Of a DNA stretch of 64,000 bases, positions 45,482 to 57,539 are shown one piece after another. The first letter of the stretch is position 1; the number at the start of each line of letters is the position of its first letter. A model generated the notes under the pieces. The model did not search any database. It worked only from the letters and a program-made list of their open reading frames with translations, and was not told the DNA's origin. Location of the stretch: contig JAVTVY010018890.1 in the NCBI GenBank assembly GCA_036873755.1, positions 1 through 64,000 on the forward strand. Reading direction: 5' to 3'. This DNA comes from Hanleya hanleyi. Lineage: Eukaryota; Mollusca; Polyplacophora; Lepidopleurida; Hanleyidae. A program made the translations under genes and the position numbers.

Positions 45482-47353
45482 TAATGATCTACATTGATTG
45501 AATTGATTGAAATTGTAGTTTAAGGGCCGCTTCCCATACGGATTTCGCGGCCCATCAACTCAATGTTTTATTTAAATTTCACGGTACATTTCTTGGTTAA
45601 TTTAAGATCTTTTGCAGCGCTAGATATTAAAATAAATAATTAAATAATGAATAACAATAACAATAAGGAAATATAAATACTAGTAGAGAAGAGTCGCTAT
45701 GTACAAGTCGTTAAGTCTGTTATTGGTTTTTATACTGGAAAATATTTGTTATAATCGCGTGGATGATTCCTTTGTCTCGGTACCCCATAGTACGCACAAA
45801 GCCGTCCAGAAAAAACTGGGAGAACCAGGGCGTCTTCAGGATTCTTCGAGACGACTTCCCTAACGACGCCCTTGGGAACAGGGTGGGTCCTTCCAGAAAT
45901 CTGTGCCTGTAACAATACGGAAGTCTCCAAACTTTAACGGTAAGAGTATTTGCTCCTGTCCGCCTGAGGGCGTTTGAGTCGGGTAGGACAAAATCCTATA
46001 CAATGTATCGCTCTTGTGGCAACGTTGTATTGTGACGTCATGCGACAATCGGATATGACGACAGCATCATGACGTACAACAAAGGGCATTACGCTTTAGA
46101 TAATGACGTCGTTGGCGTTACAATAGAAAATGTCGCCTTGAACGTGGATATGTGCAAATACAAAATTTTACATTAACAAGGGTGATCTGTCATGCCACCC
46201 AGCTCGATTTTGAAGTTCTTGGAAATACCGTTTGCGCAATTTATTGCACTATTTCAGGCCGCCCTGACTCTTTACATGTTATCCAGTCCACATTTTGTCC
46301 CCCCTGACTCGAGCGCCTACTAGCGGGCAAGGGCAAATTACTCGTACACGGACAGTTCGGAGACTTCGCTATTGCTTGGAGTGTGTAGTAAGGTACAGAA
46401 CGGCAGGTCTACGTCCTATATTGCGTGAAAGTCAAAGGATCATATTCTGTGTCGAGGCGTCAGTTCGGTAACATCTAAGGGATAGCGTGTCCGGTGTGGT
46501 CTAGGGTCGAGTATTCCGATTCTGGGTGTTCTTGCTATGCGGCGTTGTCACTCAAGGCGCTGTTGGTATTCTTGTAATCGTCATCCGTCTTCTGTTTCAG
46601 GTCTTGTCCAACTCGTCTGTGGTCTTCGGTGTGCCTGTATCATATGAAATAGACGGCTTGTAGTCATTCTTGTTTTCTATTGTTTTTCGATGCAATAATT
46701 TGATATATCTTCCTCCCAACAACAGGCACGCCCCGAATGTCAGTCACATAATATGAATAGCAATATATAATTAAGACAGCAAATAGATAAACAAATGAAT
46801 AAATAACTAAACATTTCGATAGATTCAGTACTAGGTGAATACACAAATAAACGGCACTGTATTATTTCTGTATGCATTATCGTTTGATGGCCATAAGGAA
46901 TTTGTAGGACAATGAGATGGACGGCCCTCAATATCAAGGTAACTCCGCCATCACCATTTCCTATATTTTATGCCGAATACCGCTCGCTATATGCGATTTG
47001 GCCGTGCTAATGTCATGAATTCAATTAGATTTGGCCATCGTTTGTTTTGTAGGACAGTGGAACAGACGGCCCTCAATATCAAGGTAACTCCGTTGTTGCC
47101 ATGCCTATTTTATTTCTAAATGTGTCTGTAACATTTTGGCCGGATGTTATGTATGGATAGTTTATTATGGCCATAATGTTTTGTATGGCTATGGTGCACA
47201 CGGCCCTCAGTATCAAGGTAACTCCGTAGCAACCATACCATTTGTTTAAGTCAGAAGAATGGTTTGGCCTCTATCAAATCGTGTCATAGTACTAGGTTTA
47301 AAAACAAAAAACAAACAAAAACAAAAAAAACAAAAAAAAACAAAACAAAACAA
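45482..47353 (+). repeat. Composite retroelement block 3
   Basis: It starts with the truncated Penelope-type leader (45505-45915). A segment at about 45916-46370, absent from the other blocks, then appears before the sequence rejoins the shared spacer at TTGGAGTGTGTAGTAAGG. CAGTATCAAGGTAACTCC-like units lie at about 46929, 47074 and 47209. An A-rich (CAAAA)n tract lies at 47303-47353, next to the LINE tail. Confidence 0.6.
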
Positions 47354-47383
47354 AATGTTGACTGCGCATGCACGGCGGTAGTA

Positions 47384-47868
47384 TTATATACTGGAATAGT
47401 AACCAGCACTTTTGATAAAATTTATTAAGGACTTGAATACCTGATTTCTAATGGGGGGCTTAGGGTTCAATATCGCTGGTAATGTTAAGGGAGTGTTGAA
47501 TTTTTTTAATTCGTTTCTAAGTGCATCGCGTTGTCGGTTATGGATTGGGCATTCGAGTAGGACATGTTCTATTGTTTCTTCTACATTGTTGCATGCGGTA
47601 CAGAGTGGTGAGATGTTTTTCAGAAGCATGGACAGATGTGATTTAAGTCCCGTTTTGCCTAGTCTTAATCTGGTGATGATGCGGTCATCACGTTTGTTGT
47701 CTAACTGGAATCCCTGGACTGGTCTTTTATCTCTATCAAGAATCTTATGTAACCATCGTCCATGTTCTTCTTCGTTCCATTCCTTTTGCCACTTGTTATC
47801 TATTTTGCGTCTAATGCGATAATACATAGTACAGTTGAGGGTATTTATACAAGTGATAACAAGCAAAC
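47384..47868 (-). pseudogene. LINE 3' tail with Cys-His knuckle, copy 3 (longest)
   Basis: This copy reaches further upstream than the others: KWQKEWNEEEHGRWLHKILD, then IITRLRLGKTGLKSHL, then LCTACNNVEETIEHVLLECP. The RLGKTGL...C-x2-C...H-x4-C order is typical of the end of Jockey/I-type LINE ORF2, after the RNase H-like region. The frame is open through 160 residues and stops at 47384. The three copies differ by few residues, so the family amplified fairly recently. Confidence 0.7.
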
Positions 47869-48143
47869 AAGGTCACAAAATAATCATAGCACAATAGGCT
47901 TCATGAGTTAGTCATGTCAGGAAAATAAAGATAATGAAACAGTGAATATGACTGTTGTAATCTGCTAATCATCTAGGCGGATAAAGACAATGGGTGATTG
48001 CAGATTAAGTTCAAAGTGGCCTCATGGTTTAAGTCACAAAAATATTGAAACTTATATGTATGAGGATTATACAATTGGTAAGAGATAATCACATGAATAA
48101 ATAGCATAACGTGTGAGAAGTACATAAAGGATAATGGAAAGGA

Positions 48144-49440
48144 TTAACGGTCACGGTGATAATCTCCATCTAAGCTGATAAGGCTGTCATAGGCGCTGGG
48201 TACAAACTGTCCACTGTCTCTGTTGATTGCGGGCTTGTGTCTTTTGATGTGAATGGCTTCCTGTAGTCTTCTCTTTGTTTGGTCGGTCTGGTGGATGGAA
48301 AGTTTGTGTATGTTTTGCCAATTTATCTGGTGTCCTGGGTGTTCCGTCAGGTGGTCCGAAATGGCTGATTTTCCGTCTGTTTTATTGCTGGAGGCCTTAT
48401 GTTCCTTGATGCGGACGTTGAGGGGTCGCATGGTTTCTCCTATGTAACTTTCCTGGCAGGAGTAGTCAATTTTGTAGATAATTCTCTTGGGCTGGGGTGG
48501 GTCGGTTGGTGGTAGTCGTCCTGTAGCGTTAAGGTGGTTTTTAAGGGGTCTGCTGCTGGAAAATACCGCATCGATGCTGGCTTGTTCTTTCAGGAGTCGT
48601 TTTATGTGGTGACTGGTCTGCCCAATGTATGGAATAGCGATGAAAACAGGACTGGGGTCTCGGGGAATTGGATTTTGTTGCGGCTGGGGTTGCAATGTCT
48701 TGTTGATAATTCGGTCTACCATGGCTTTGGGGTACTTGTTTTGATCAGTGAAAACTGTCTTTAAGTGGTTTATTTCACTGGGCAGGCTCTCTGTTGAACA
48801 TATATTTTTGGCTCGTCTGGTTAAGGTGGATATGATGCCGGCTTTAACTTGACTTGGGTGGTTGGATAGGTAATGGATGTATTGGTCGGTGTGGGTGGGT
48901 TTCCTATAAACGCTGGTTTTGATGGTATGGTTCTGCTTGTGGACTAGGACGTCAAGGAAGGGGAGTTTGTTGTCTTCTTTCTCCATGGTGAATTTCATTC
49001 TCGGATGTTGAGCATTCAGGTGGTTGAGAAGGATGGTGGGGTCATCACCGTCTTCGAGAATGGAAAAAACGTCGTAAACTTTTCTGTGCCAACACATAGG
49101 CTTGATGGGGGCAGTGAGGAGAGCGGATTCTTGAAGTTCGGTCATGTAAATTTCCGTGATCACCGGGGATAGAGGGGATCCCATAGGTAATCCATGTATC
49201 TGCTCATAGACCTTGTCGCCCCATGTGAAGTATGTGGAGTTAATACAGGATTCTGCTAATTTCATAATGCTGTCAATGGTCAGGGAGGTTTTCATAGTGG
49301 GTCGTGATTCTGTGACTCTCCTCCTGATGATGTCCATGGCCCGATCTCTAGGGATGTTGGTGAAGAGGTCTACCACGTCATAACTGACCATCCTGCCCGG
49401 GTTTTGGATGGGAAGGATTTTTTCACAAAAATCAGTCGAA
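48144..49440 (-). pseudogene. Penelope-like element 2: RT with GIY-YIG endonuclease, catalytic site altered
   Basis: On the minus strand motif A is VSYDVVDLFTNIP and motif B is HGLPMGSPLSPVITEIYM. The motif C region reads WHRKVYDVFSILE where Penelope RTs usually have Y-V/L-D-D, so the first catalytic Asp appears to be Tyr. LPFLDVLVHKQNHTIKTSVY and the thumb follow, then the GIY-YIG nuclease as IIYKIDYSCQESYIGETMRP with RIKEHK. The ORF runs to a stop at 48144. Residues upstream of motif A derive from an inverted duplication and from leader sequence, so the RT N-terminus is missing. The first Met at 49664 is not a credible start. The long open frame suggests recent activity of the family. Confidence 0.85.
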
Positions 49441-49489
49441 TCAGTCAGGAGGAGAGTCACAGAATCACGACCTACTATGAAAACCTCCC

Positions 49490-50020
49490 TGACCATATTC
49501 GACTCCAATACCCACTCCAAGCAATTGTTACAGGCACAGATTTCTGGAAGAACCCGCCTATGGTTCTCCCAGTTTTTTCTGGATGGCGTTGTGTGTACAG
49601 AGGGGTACAAAGACAAAGGAATCACCCACGCGACTACAATATACAATGAACACATACTTACCAATATAACCTAATCAAAAACCAAGCGATGAACCTGTAC
49701 ATAGACAATTCTTCTATTCTATTTATATCTCCATCCGCCCATTTATTATTATTTACTTATTTATTTATTTATATATTTATTTACTTATTTATTTGTTTAT
49801 TTGATTATACAGCGCTTGTAAACATCTTTAACAAACTAAGAAATGTAACGTGTAATTAAAATAAAACATTGAGTTGATGGGCTGCGAAATCCGTACGGGA
49901 AGCGGCCCTTAAACTGCAATTTCAATCAATGTAGATCATTAGCTTTGAAAAAGTTGGAAGTATCTCCAACGAAACGTCAGCTCCACAGCAATAAAGAAGT
50001 TGTTATCCATAGAATAGCAT
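49490..50020 (-). repeat. Penelope-type leader (5' region of element 2)
   Basis: In reverse it begins AACAACTTCTTTATTGCTGT and ends at CTGTAACAATTGCTTGGAG, as in block 2. Terminal or 5' regions of Penelope elements are often repeated (pLTRs), so this may be the pLTR. Together with 43836-44350 it bounds a 6.2-kb inverted arrangement. Confidence 0.6.
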
Positions 50021-51018
50021 TGTGTTATATACGCCAACTTCTAAATGCCTATCAAAGAAATTAAGTTTCTGCATTTACGTGTGTTATCATCTGCAAACTA
50101 AATACCTTGACACTCTTTTCCATGCAGCAAGTCAATACCAAGACATGGTTTGCTCCTTCTATATAAATCATTACCGGTAACTATTTCATTCTTAGGAATA
50201 TCATCTCATCTGACATGTTCGGTCAAGCCTTTTCGAAGGTTGCTAATTTTATTAATTTCTTTTTTTTTTTAATCCAATTCTCCAAATCACAAACATTTCT
50301 AGTCAGTATCTATGGATATCTCCCTATACTCAATTCGCGAATAAGTTTGTCACTAAGTCATTTCGAAGGTGATTTAAGTGCGAAATTTCAGGGCTAGTTC
50401 ACTAAACAAGGTCTGTGTGTAAGAGAATGATGTCGAATTCTCGTTATTATCTTTTGGTACATCAACTTATTGCATTCACGAAAATGACTGCCAAGTTAAA
50501 GTCAATATGAAAGTTATCTAAGTATCAAAATTAAACTCAACCCCCCTTCCAGGAAATCAAGGCCCTAGCTTTTGACAACGAGGTCAAATAGATCGCTTTT
50601 ATGGTCAGTATCTGCTAATATATGACGTAATTCCATTCGTAAAACTGATTGACAAAGTAACGTAGATTGTGAAGCGTAGAACCAGTAAATTCCAGCAGAA
50701 ATGGGCTCTGACTTGAGAGAATGATGTCAAATGCAATATGTTTCTGCCCATTGTCTGCTGATACACATAAGTATTGAATTTACGGGAGTAATTAATGCTA
50801 ATCTAAAGGGATTATGAGTGCCGAAGAGGACGGAAACATCAATACCAGCGAAGCAAGGCCCTGGCTTGCGAGAATGAAGATAGAGAGGCTGTGTTCCGAA
50901 AGAGGATCATTCAAAATAACTATGTGCCAACTTTCATGCTTGTAACCGAAAGTGCACAATATAACTACACAACTATGATGTATTGTTCGCCCACAGGATT
51001 GTCTATCTCATTAAGGGG
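50021..51018. other. No gene recognised
   Basis: AT-rich, without a supportable ORF or array. Confidence 0.4.
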
Positions 51019-52030
51019 GTGACATATGCAACTATACCTTTTTTCATAGAATCACAGGTGAGCTGATTACTAAATAGGCAATACAGTTGATGGCCAATGT
51101 CATATACCAAAATGTTCCCCACACCTTGCTGAATGTGAATATGACACCCCTTTGAACAAACAATGTAAATTGGAGAATATAATTACAGAAACAAAGCGTC
51201 TCGGCACTGCCAGCAGAAGTCAATAAAGAATAAACACCCACTCTTGGAAGATGGCCCTAAAAATTGTATGAAATCACTGCTACAACAAAGACTAGGTCAG
51301 AACAAAAATCCATCGGAAAGTATTTTTAAAAGATTTTTTATCATTTACTATGTCAAAATAATTGTCCAAGGCAATGATAATTCGTGTCAGCCAATATGAA
51401 GGACAGTCCAAAGCTGTGTAGAGCTATCCAAGACAGACCTGTGTGTCACACTCCTGTCACCAACCTGTGTTAATTTGAAAAGCTAATACATCTAAACCAG
51501 TTTGTGCAGTCAGTGAGGGAAATGCCCTGGATTATTTCTATTCAATCCCCAACTGCCTATTGTCCATTCATTCACAGCCTGTTGCGATTGTGTCTGGTTC
51601 TGAAAGAAGCTGCATAAATAATTGCGAATTGACACATATCTGTGATTTGATCCACATGTCGGGTACACAAAATCTCTGGACTAAGACAATTACTGAAGAA
51701 GTGAACAAAATATTTAAAAATACTTCCCAAATCATTTTTCATATCTAACATAGTCTTTGTTGTAAAACATACTACGGTATACAGAATTTTCTCAACTGCT
51801 TTTCAATATTGTGTGTTCAATATTTATGTATTTCTGCTGGCAGTCCCAAAAACCATTGTTTTTGTAATTATATTCTCCAATTTACATTGTTTGTTCGAAG
51901 AGATGTCATATTCACGTTCAGCAATTTTGGGGGACATTTTGCTGTATTATATTGGCCACCAACTGTATTGCCTATTCAGTAATCAGATCACTTGTGATTC
52001 TATGAAAAAAGGTACAGTTGCACATGTCAC
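51019..52030. mobile_element. ~1.0-kb element with ~200-bp inverted ends
   Basis: GTGACATATGCAACTATACC, CATAGAATCACAGGTGA and TAATTACAGAAACAAAGCG-like text in the left arm (51019-51225) are mirrored in 51835-52030 (GATTCTATGAAAAAAGGTAC, GTTGCACATGTCAC). The ~600-bp centre has no transposase. Ends were set by the last matching bases. No convincing target duplication was visible. Confidence 0.6.
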
Positions 52031-52093
52031 TAAATTGTCATTTCTGTATTATAAAACCAGTTGCGCATAAAGACAGTTTTGAGTATTTTCAAT

Positions 52094-52172
52094 GAGTCGG
52101 TGTAGCTAAGACAGTAAGTACAACTCCAGGAATTGGAGGGTCATTGTTTCGATTCCCACAGAGGGTTAATTT
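52094..52172 (+). tRNA. tRNA-like sequence (degraded)
   Basis: GTCGGTGTAGCTAAG resembles an A-box region. CTCCA...TGGAG forms a 5-bp stem where an anticodon arm would be, and TTTCGATTCCCAC resembles a B box. Loop sizes and the acceptor stem are poor, so this is at best a tRNA pseudogene or SINE head. Confidence 0.25.
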
Positions 52173-55100
52173 ATTCTTCCTTTCAAAACATATTTCCATA
52201 TATGCCAATTGCTTGGGGCTGTAAAGTTAAACATCATACCAAATTGTCGTTTCTATAAGTTAAACATCTTTATTCGGCGAAAGTTAGTGAGTTGTTCCCT
52301 TACTTCTGAAACGTAATTGTTGCGTTTGTTTTTATGATGCATGATCTATAAATTGATACCAAGTATTATTCAATGTTAATCATAATGACAATGCGTTACT
52401 TGTTTACTTCTTCACCAATTTATGAATTATCTAGATTGGGTAGATAAAATGACTACTAGAAGTAGTGAACTTATTTTTCTACTTACTAAGACAGTCGCCT
52501 ATGACTGTATGCAAATTAGCTGTACCACTGACAAGGTTGCGGCTCACTTCCTTGGTATATACGCAATTCAAGGATCTCAAGGTGTATATACATGTACATA
52601 CTGTTCAGTGAAAATGGTAATATCTGAAGATAGTGACTGATGTGTCGATTTACAGCTTTTAAGCGAATGAAGTTTCCTATGTGTTGACGTAAGCGAACTG
52701 AAGTCTGAACGGAAATCAACGAAGCAAATAATTCATTCCACCGAATTTAGTTGCAAATGAATTCAAACGTGCCTGAAGACAGGGTTGTCATGTGAGATCG
52801 GAGGTTGACAAGAAAAGTCTGACAGAGATCACGCTCTCTTAGCGCATGCGTATTTCAACAAGCGCTGGATGAGCGCAAAGACCTCCGTCGAGGCAACAGG
52901 GTCCGTAGGGGAATACATCGCTGAATAGCATAGGGTCGGATGCCCTAGATCAATTTTGCATTTGTTGGACGTTAACTCCGCCAATGGTAATTAACCTGAG
53001 ATTGAGGGTTCCCCACTAGCATGTCCAGCCAGGGATGTGAAAGTCACATTCCCCGCACATAAGTTTTGTCTGATTTCACGTGCTTGAAATATTGGGGTAT
53101 GGAATAGAGTATATTGATGGAAAACCTTGAATACTGCTTGAGACATTAGGCCCCTTCCCAACCCCACCTCCCCCTGAGAGGATGCCCCCACCCAAATCAA
53201 CACGTTAACGGCAGAAATGAGACCCTGTGTGCCTAGTTGTGCCAATTTGCTTGTGATTTTGTGCTATAGGCAGGACTCATCAACACTTCATATTTTGTAT
53301 GTGTACAGTATAGCATCATCATTGAGAGAATCCTCTACAAAACACACCTGATTTTACCGACACTCCGTTCTGATCTGCCTCAGCATCATGTGGTGAGGAT
53401 TCAGTGCGCTCGGTATAATTTTGTATACTGGTGTTACAGGTCACATGCACCATACTGTATCAATGACCATGGACTTGTACATGTATCACATTCATATTGA
53501 ATGGTGATGGCTGATGAGAATATTGCCCATATGTTCATATTAATCATAAACAACATACAGTTAATAATATTATCAAATAATTATGTGTATTCCTTATGTG
53601 TATTCAATATTATGACTGAATCATGGTAACAGATGTACACCTGAATCACACCATTTGTAGATCACTGTCAGGTTATCGCTTAACATTTAGCAATTTCTGA
53701 AAATGACGGCATTTTAATATCTGTCCAACCTGATATAATTTACTGGCTTACCTATTCATAAATGCGTATTGGCTAAGATCACATTATGCCTTGTATATAA
53801 CTGTGTGTATGGAGCTGTTTGTAACTTTGTTCACTGCTGAAGATGCTATAACTAATAGCAAAATATACAGAATAAATTGTGATTCCTACTCGGAGTTGCT
53901 TTTCTTCTCTACAATTGAAGTAAAATGGTGTGTTCTTGTGCATTTTGACAGAATATTTAGACTTTGAAGATGATATGTAATGCCCCAAAATGAACTGAAT
54001 TTTTCGTGTTATCTGTCTGACTGTCTCTCTGTTTGCCCATCTTTCTTGTCATACCACATATGCAGCTGGTGATGGATCAGAAGCCTAATGAAATTGACTG
54101 ACCTTCACCTGTTTTATCGAGGTCAAATTTAGCATTAGCAATAATTTTTAAAGGAGTGAAGATAGGCTCTCCAAATTCATGATACTTGTGCAATTGGTGA
54201 CTGACTAGAAGCCTATCCCAGTTGACTGAATCTATTTTCTCAGGTTATATACTGTATATTATGATATAACATGAAATATAGCTAGGCATTCTAAATTGAT
54301 ACCACATAGGCATGATGGACCTGAAGTCTATGAATATGACTGACATTGACCTATTTTCTCAAGGTCAAAAACTGTAAGTTAAGTCACATCTTAACTGCTA
54401 ACATACACCTCAAATCTAACATTGTCATCATTTTGTTGTGGCTGTGGTTTTTCTTCCAGAACAATTTAGCGAATTTTGCATGTGTTTCAACAGTCTCATG
54501 CTTCAACAGTAACTTAAACCATGCTGTATCGGCTGAGCTGTTGAAATAGCCTTCATTTCCTAGCTCTGACATATGCATCACTTTCGAAATATGAGTACCA
54601 AGACAGAGTGATAGATCACACAGCCAGTGAAGGTTCCCGATTTACATTGAATGACGTTATTGCCTAAGTAGTATAGCAGCATTTTGCAACAACAACAATT
54701 CGCTGAATTACAGTGAAAAATTATAGTGAAAGGTATCTATTTTTTGTTGTTTGGCTTTTTTATTTGCTGGCATTGTTTCAGATAGAATACAACAGCCTAA
54801 TTCATACAATCAGAAAGAAAATGGGGGTTAAAATCTTTATGTTCAAACTTTCGTAGGGAATATAAAAGTGGCAATTTGAAATTTTATTTTTATTCCATTT
54901 TTAATGTCGGTGGGCCTACGAAACGCGAAATAAAGTTGGTATTGCCTCACACTGGGTTTCAACCATTGGTGAAGAAATCCCTTCTACCAGGGATGATTCC
55001 TGATTGCTCATCCTCCAGGGGTATCTGCCCCCTACTCTGTCCCATCCTAAAAACAATTGCCACCCCTAATAGGGGGTGTGCCCAAATTGGGGAGATCTAA

Positions 55101-55958
55101 AGCCCTGTGAGTACCAAATTATGTGTTACAAAATTGTCTGGGGAAATGCTCTTCGCCGGTGTTTCACACGAGATTTCATTTCAATTGTGTCCAAAATCAT
55201 TGCGTCAAAATTTCGTCGGGAACCATGACAAACCCTATTGGAAATCACATGAGTCGTGGGTTCCCTATATGACAATTATTTGGCGGGAGATTTCACGTTG
55301 CATTCCTAGACCTCCGTCTGATAAAAAGTCACAAGAAGAGCAACAACGCGAGCCTCCCGTAGACCTGCGTGCCGCAGGTAAAAACACAGTTCTTTAAATC
55401 TCAAAAGGAGTTACACAGAAACGCAATTATCACGCAGATCTCCTACACAGAATCTTCCCACTCGCGAAATCTCCAACCACACAACTATCCAACACAGGCG
55501 TCCAGCACCCGTTTCCTCCAAACACAATACTTCCACACACCTAGTTCGTCACAAAGCAAGATATTCTCCCTTAACACGCTACACATGTAATGCCACAACG
55601 CAAACCACAGTTTTTGAAAACAAACTAGCTCTCGATCACACATCAGAGTTCTCCATCATACATAGTTCTCGAACAACAATAACTCCGGAATACACATTAC
55701 ATTACACAACACACTACCAATAATTTTAGTCTAGAATTTTATATCTATTTTTTTGTTTTCTCAATTCCCCAACTCTCCAAATAAACATCCTGTACAAAAA
55801 ATCGAATTAACACCCAAATCGGATAATATCACATAAAAACTCTAACCAAATGCAATACATCCACCACTGCATACACATCAACATACAAAACTGGCACACC
55901 ATACTACATTTCTTAAGAGTTATACAACAAAATGCGTCGCCAACGGTCATCGACGGAA
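52173..55958. other. No gene recognised
   Basis: Some very old repeat text with TGACCTATTTTCTCAAGGTC-like lines occurs at 54100-54380. A Met-Thr-poor frame at 55107-55397 has no recognisable features. GCGTATGCATGCG-type words begin only at 55960. Confidence 0.4.
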
Positions 55959-56044
55959 GTGACGTCATCGCACGCATGCGCACGCATGGTACACAAGGGT
56001 GCGGGTGCATCACATGTGTGTGCGCATGCGTGCGATGACGTCAC
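55959..56044. repeat. 86-bp palindrome
   Basis: GTGACGTCATCGCACGCATG then CGCACGCAT on the left is mirrored by TGCGCATGCGTGCGATGACG then TCAC on the right, leaving a ~25-base loop. The same palindrome, slightly diverged and longer, forms the centre of the large palindrome at 57283-57388. Confidence 0.85.
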
Positions 56045-56045
56045 T

Positions 56046-56280
56046 TACGGCGATGTCCAGTGGTGACGTCACTGCCATCAAGGATCAGGGGTCAATGGTC
56101 AAAATATGTGCGAGTGATTGGATGGTTGACAATGCGTAAAGGCGTAACGTTAAGGCGTTAAGATAGGCGTTGAGGCGTTGAGGCAGGGCGTTAAGGCGTT
56201 GGGACGGGCGTTAAGACGTAAAGATAGGGCGGTAAGGCGTTGAGATGGGCGTTAATTAAGGCGTAACGACGGACGAATGA
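56046..56280 (+). promoter_or_regulatory. Repeat words GGCGTTAAG, third copy of the palindrome-proximal region
   Basis: GGTGACGTCACTGCCATCAA, CAATGGTCAAAATATGTGCG and a GGCGTTAAG/GGCGTTGAG/GGGCGTTAAG cluster (about 8-10 words between 56140 and 56270) follow the palindrome. The order matches the right arm at 57440-57660. Confidence 0.65.
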
Positions 56281-56460
56281 GTGAGTGAGTGAGTGAGTGA
56301 GTGAGTGAGTGAGTGAGTGAGTGAGGCGTGCCCAACGCCCGTCTGAACCCATGGATGCACTAACGACAGTGAGTGAGTGAGTGAGTGAGTGAGTGAGCGA
56401 GTGAGTTAGTGAGAGTGAGTGAAAGAGAGTGAGTGAGTGAGTGAGTGAGTGAGTGAGTGG
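56278..56460 (+). repeat. (GTGA)n microsatellite flanking the T block
   Basis: GAGT-repeat runs at 56278-56326 and 56370-56459 flank GGCGTGCCCAACGCCCGTC. They are mirrored by (CTCA)n runs at 58265-58345 and 58400-58430. Confidence 0.8.
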
Positions 56461-56687
56461 TCATATAAGGTCGTTTGTACATTATTAGCCTCGGTCTGTG
56501 TCCACCCCTTGCGTCTTAACGCCATGATGTAGACAGATAAGAGAAGAACAACAACGACCACATCAAGGATGACAGGTAAATCATTTATTATCCCCTCCAG
56601 TGCATCATACCCACGTTGGATATGCTTACAATTCAGGTATGCTCTTGTCCAATCAGAATCCGTCGTTTGAGAAAGTTCAATCTTCGG

Positions 56688-56876
56688 TCAGGGTCGCTTT
56701 TGGCCTAAGCGTCGTCGGGCATTCCAGGATACCGTTGAGGCAGCATGTCTTGAAACATTAAAGACTATATCACACTCCGCACATGTATGCGTGAGTACTT
56801 CATGGCGTGCACGTGTGTGACAACGTAAACTGTCCAGGCGATGAAAGGGCTTCGAGCAAGTCGTACACGTGAACAT
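56688..56876 (-). CDS. C2H2 zinc-finger short protein, left palindrome arm
   Basis: ATG at 56876 starts MFTCTTCSKPFHRLDSLRCH, a C2H2 finger (C-x2-C-x12-H). A second Cys pair (CAECD) and IVFNVSRHAA follow, then a tail into SWNARRRLGQKR. It is a short internal-deletion relative of the gene at 1000-1571, as the DNA after the frame still matches that gene's conserved end and 3' module. It points away from the palindrome centre. A DNA-binding role is inferred from the finger only. It could equally be a non-functional remnant. Confidence 0.5.
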   Translation of the reverse strand: MFTCTTCSKPFHRLDSLRCHTRARHEVLTHTCAECDIVFNVSRHAASTVSWNARRRLGQKRP

Positions 56877-56879
56877 CGT

Positions 56880-57130
56880 GCATGGTAGAGTGTCTGCTGA
56901 ACGCTTCAACGCCCTGGTGAAATAGCTCAGAAGCTCTGATTTTCTAGATATTCTATGAAATTGCCACTAATTCATCGAATGCAGTGACGCCCGTCAACGC
57001 CCGTCGTTACGCATTAGCGCCCATCTCAACGCCTTAACGCCCTATCTTTACGCCTTAACGCCCGTCCCAATACCTTAACGCTCTATCTCAGCGCCTTAAC
57101 GCCTGATCTTAACGCCTTAATGCCCTATCG
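56880..57130 (-). promoter_or_regulatory. Left-arm promoter with GGCGTTAAG words
   Basis: In reverse, CACTGCATTCGATGAATTAG, GGCAATTTCATAGAATATCT and GAGCTTCTGAGCTATTTCAC match the promoter at 780-900. About ten GGCGTTAAG-type words lie between it and the palindrome stem. Confidence 0.6.
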
Positions 57131-57282
57131 TAAAGCCTTTACGCATTGTCAGCCATCCAATCACACGCACATATTTTGACCATTGACCCCTGACCCTTGA
57201 TGACGGTAAAGTCATCACTGGACATCGATGAGAATGACGTCACCGCGCGCATAAGAGCTCTTGGAGATCGGAGCTCGGAAGT

Positions 57283-57388
57283 TACGTCATCGCACGCAAG
57301 CGCACGTACCTGTGGTGCACCCTGTATTCTATAGTCCGTAGGGCATAGGGTACACCAGATGCGTGCGCATGCGTGCGATGACGTCACT
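57283..57388. repeat. Palindrome core (hairpin stem)
   Basis: TACGTCATCGCACGCAAGCG is mirrored by GCGCATGCGTGCGATGACGT. GGTGCACCCTGTA / GGGTACACC-type words close the inner stem. AAGAGCTC extends the stem outside. Confidence 0.7.
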
Positions 57389-57539
57389 TCCGAGTTCCGA
57401 GCTTCAAGAGCTCTTATGCGCGCGATGACGTTACTTTTAGCGATGCCTAGCGATGACGTCACCGTCATCAAGGGTCAGGGCCAATGGTCAAAATATATGC
57501 GTGTGATTGGCTGATTGACAATGCTCTAAGGCTTTACGA

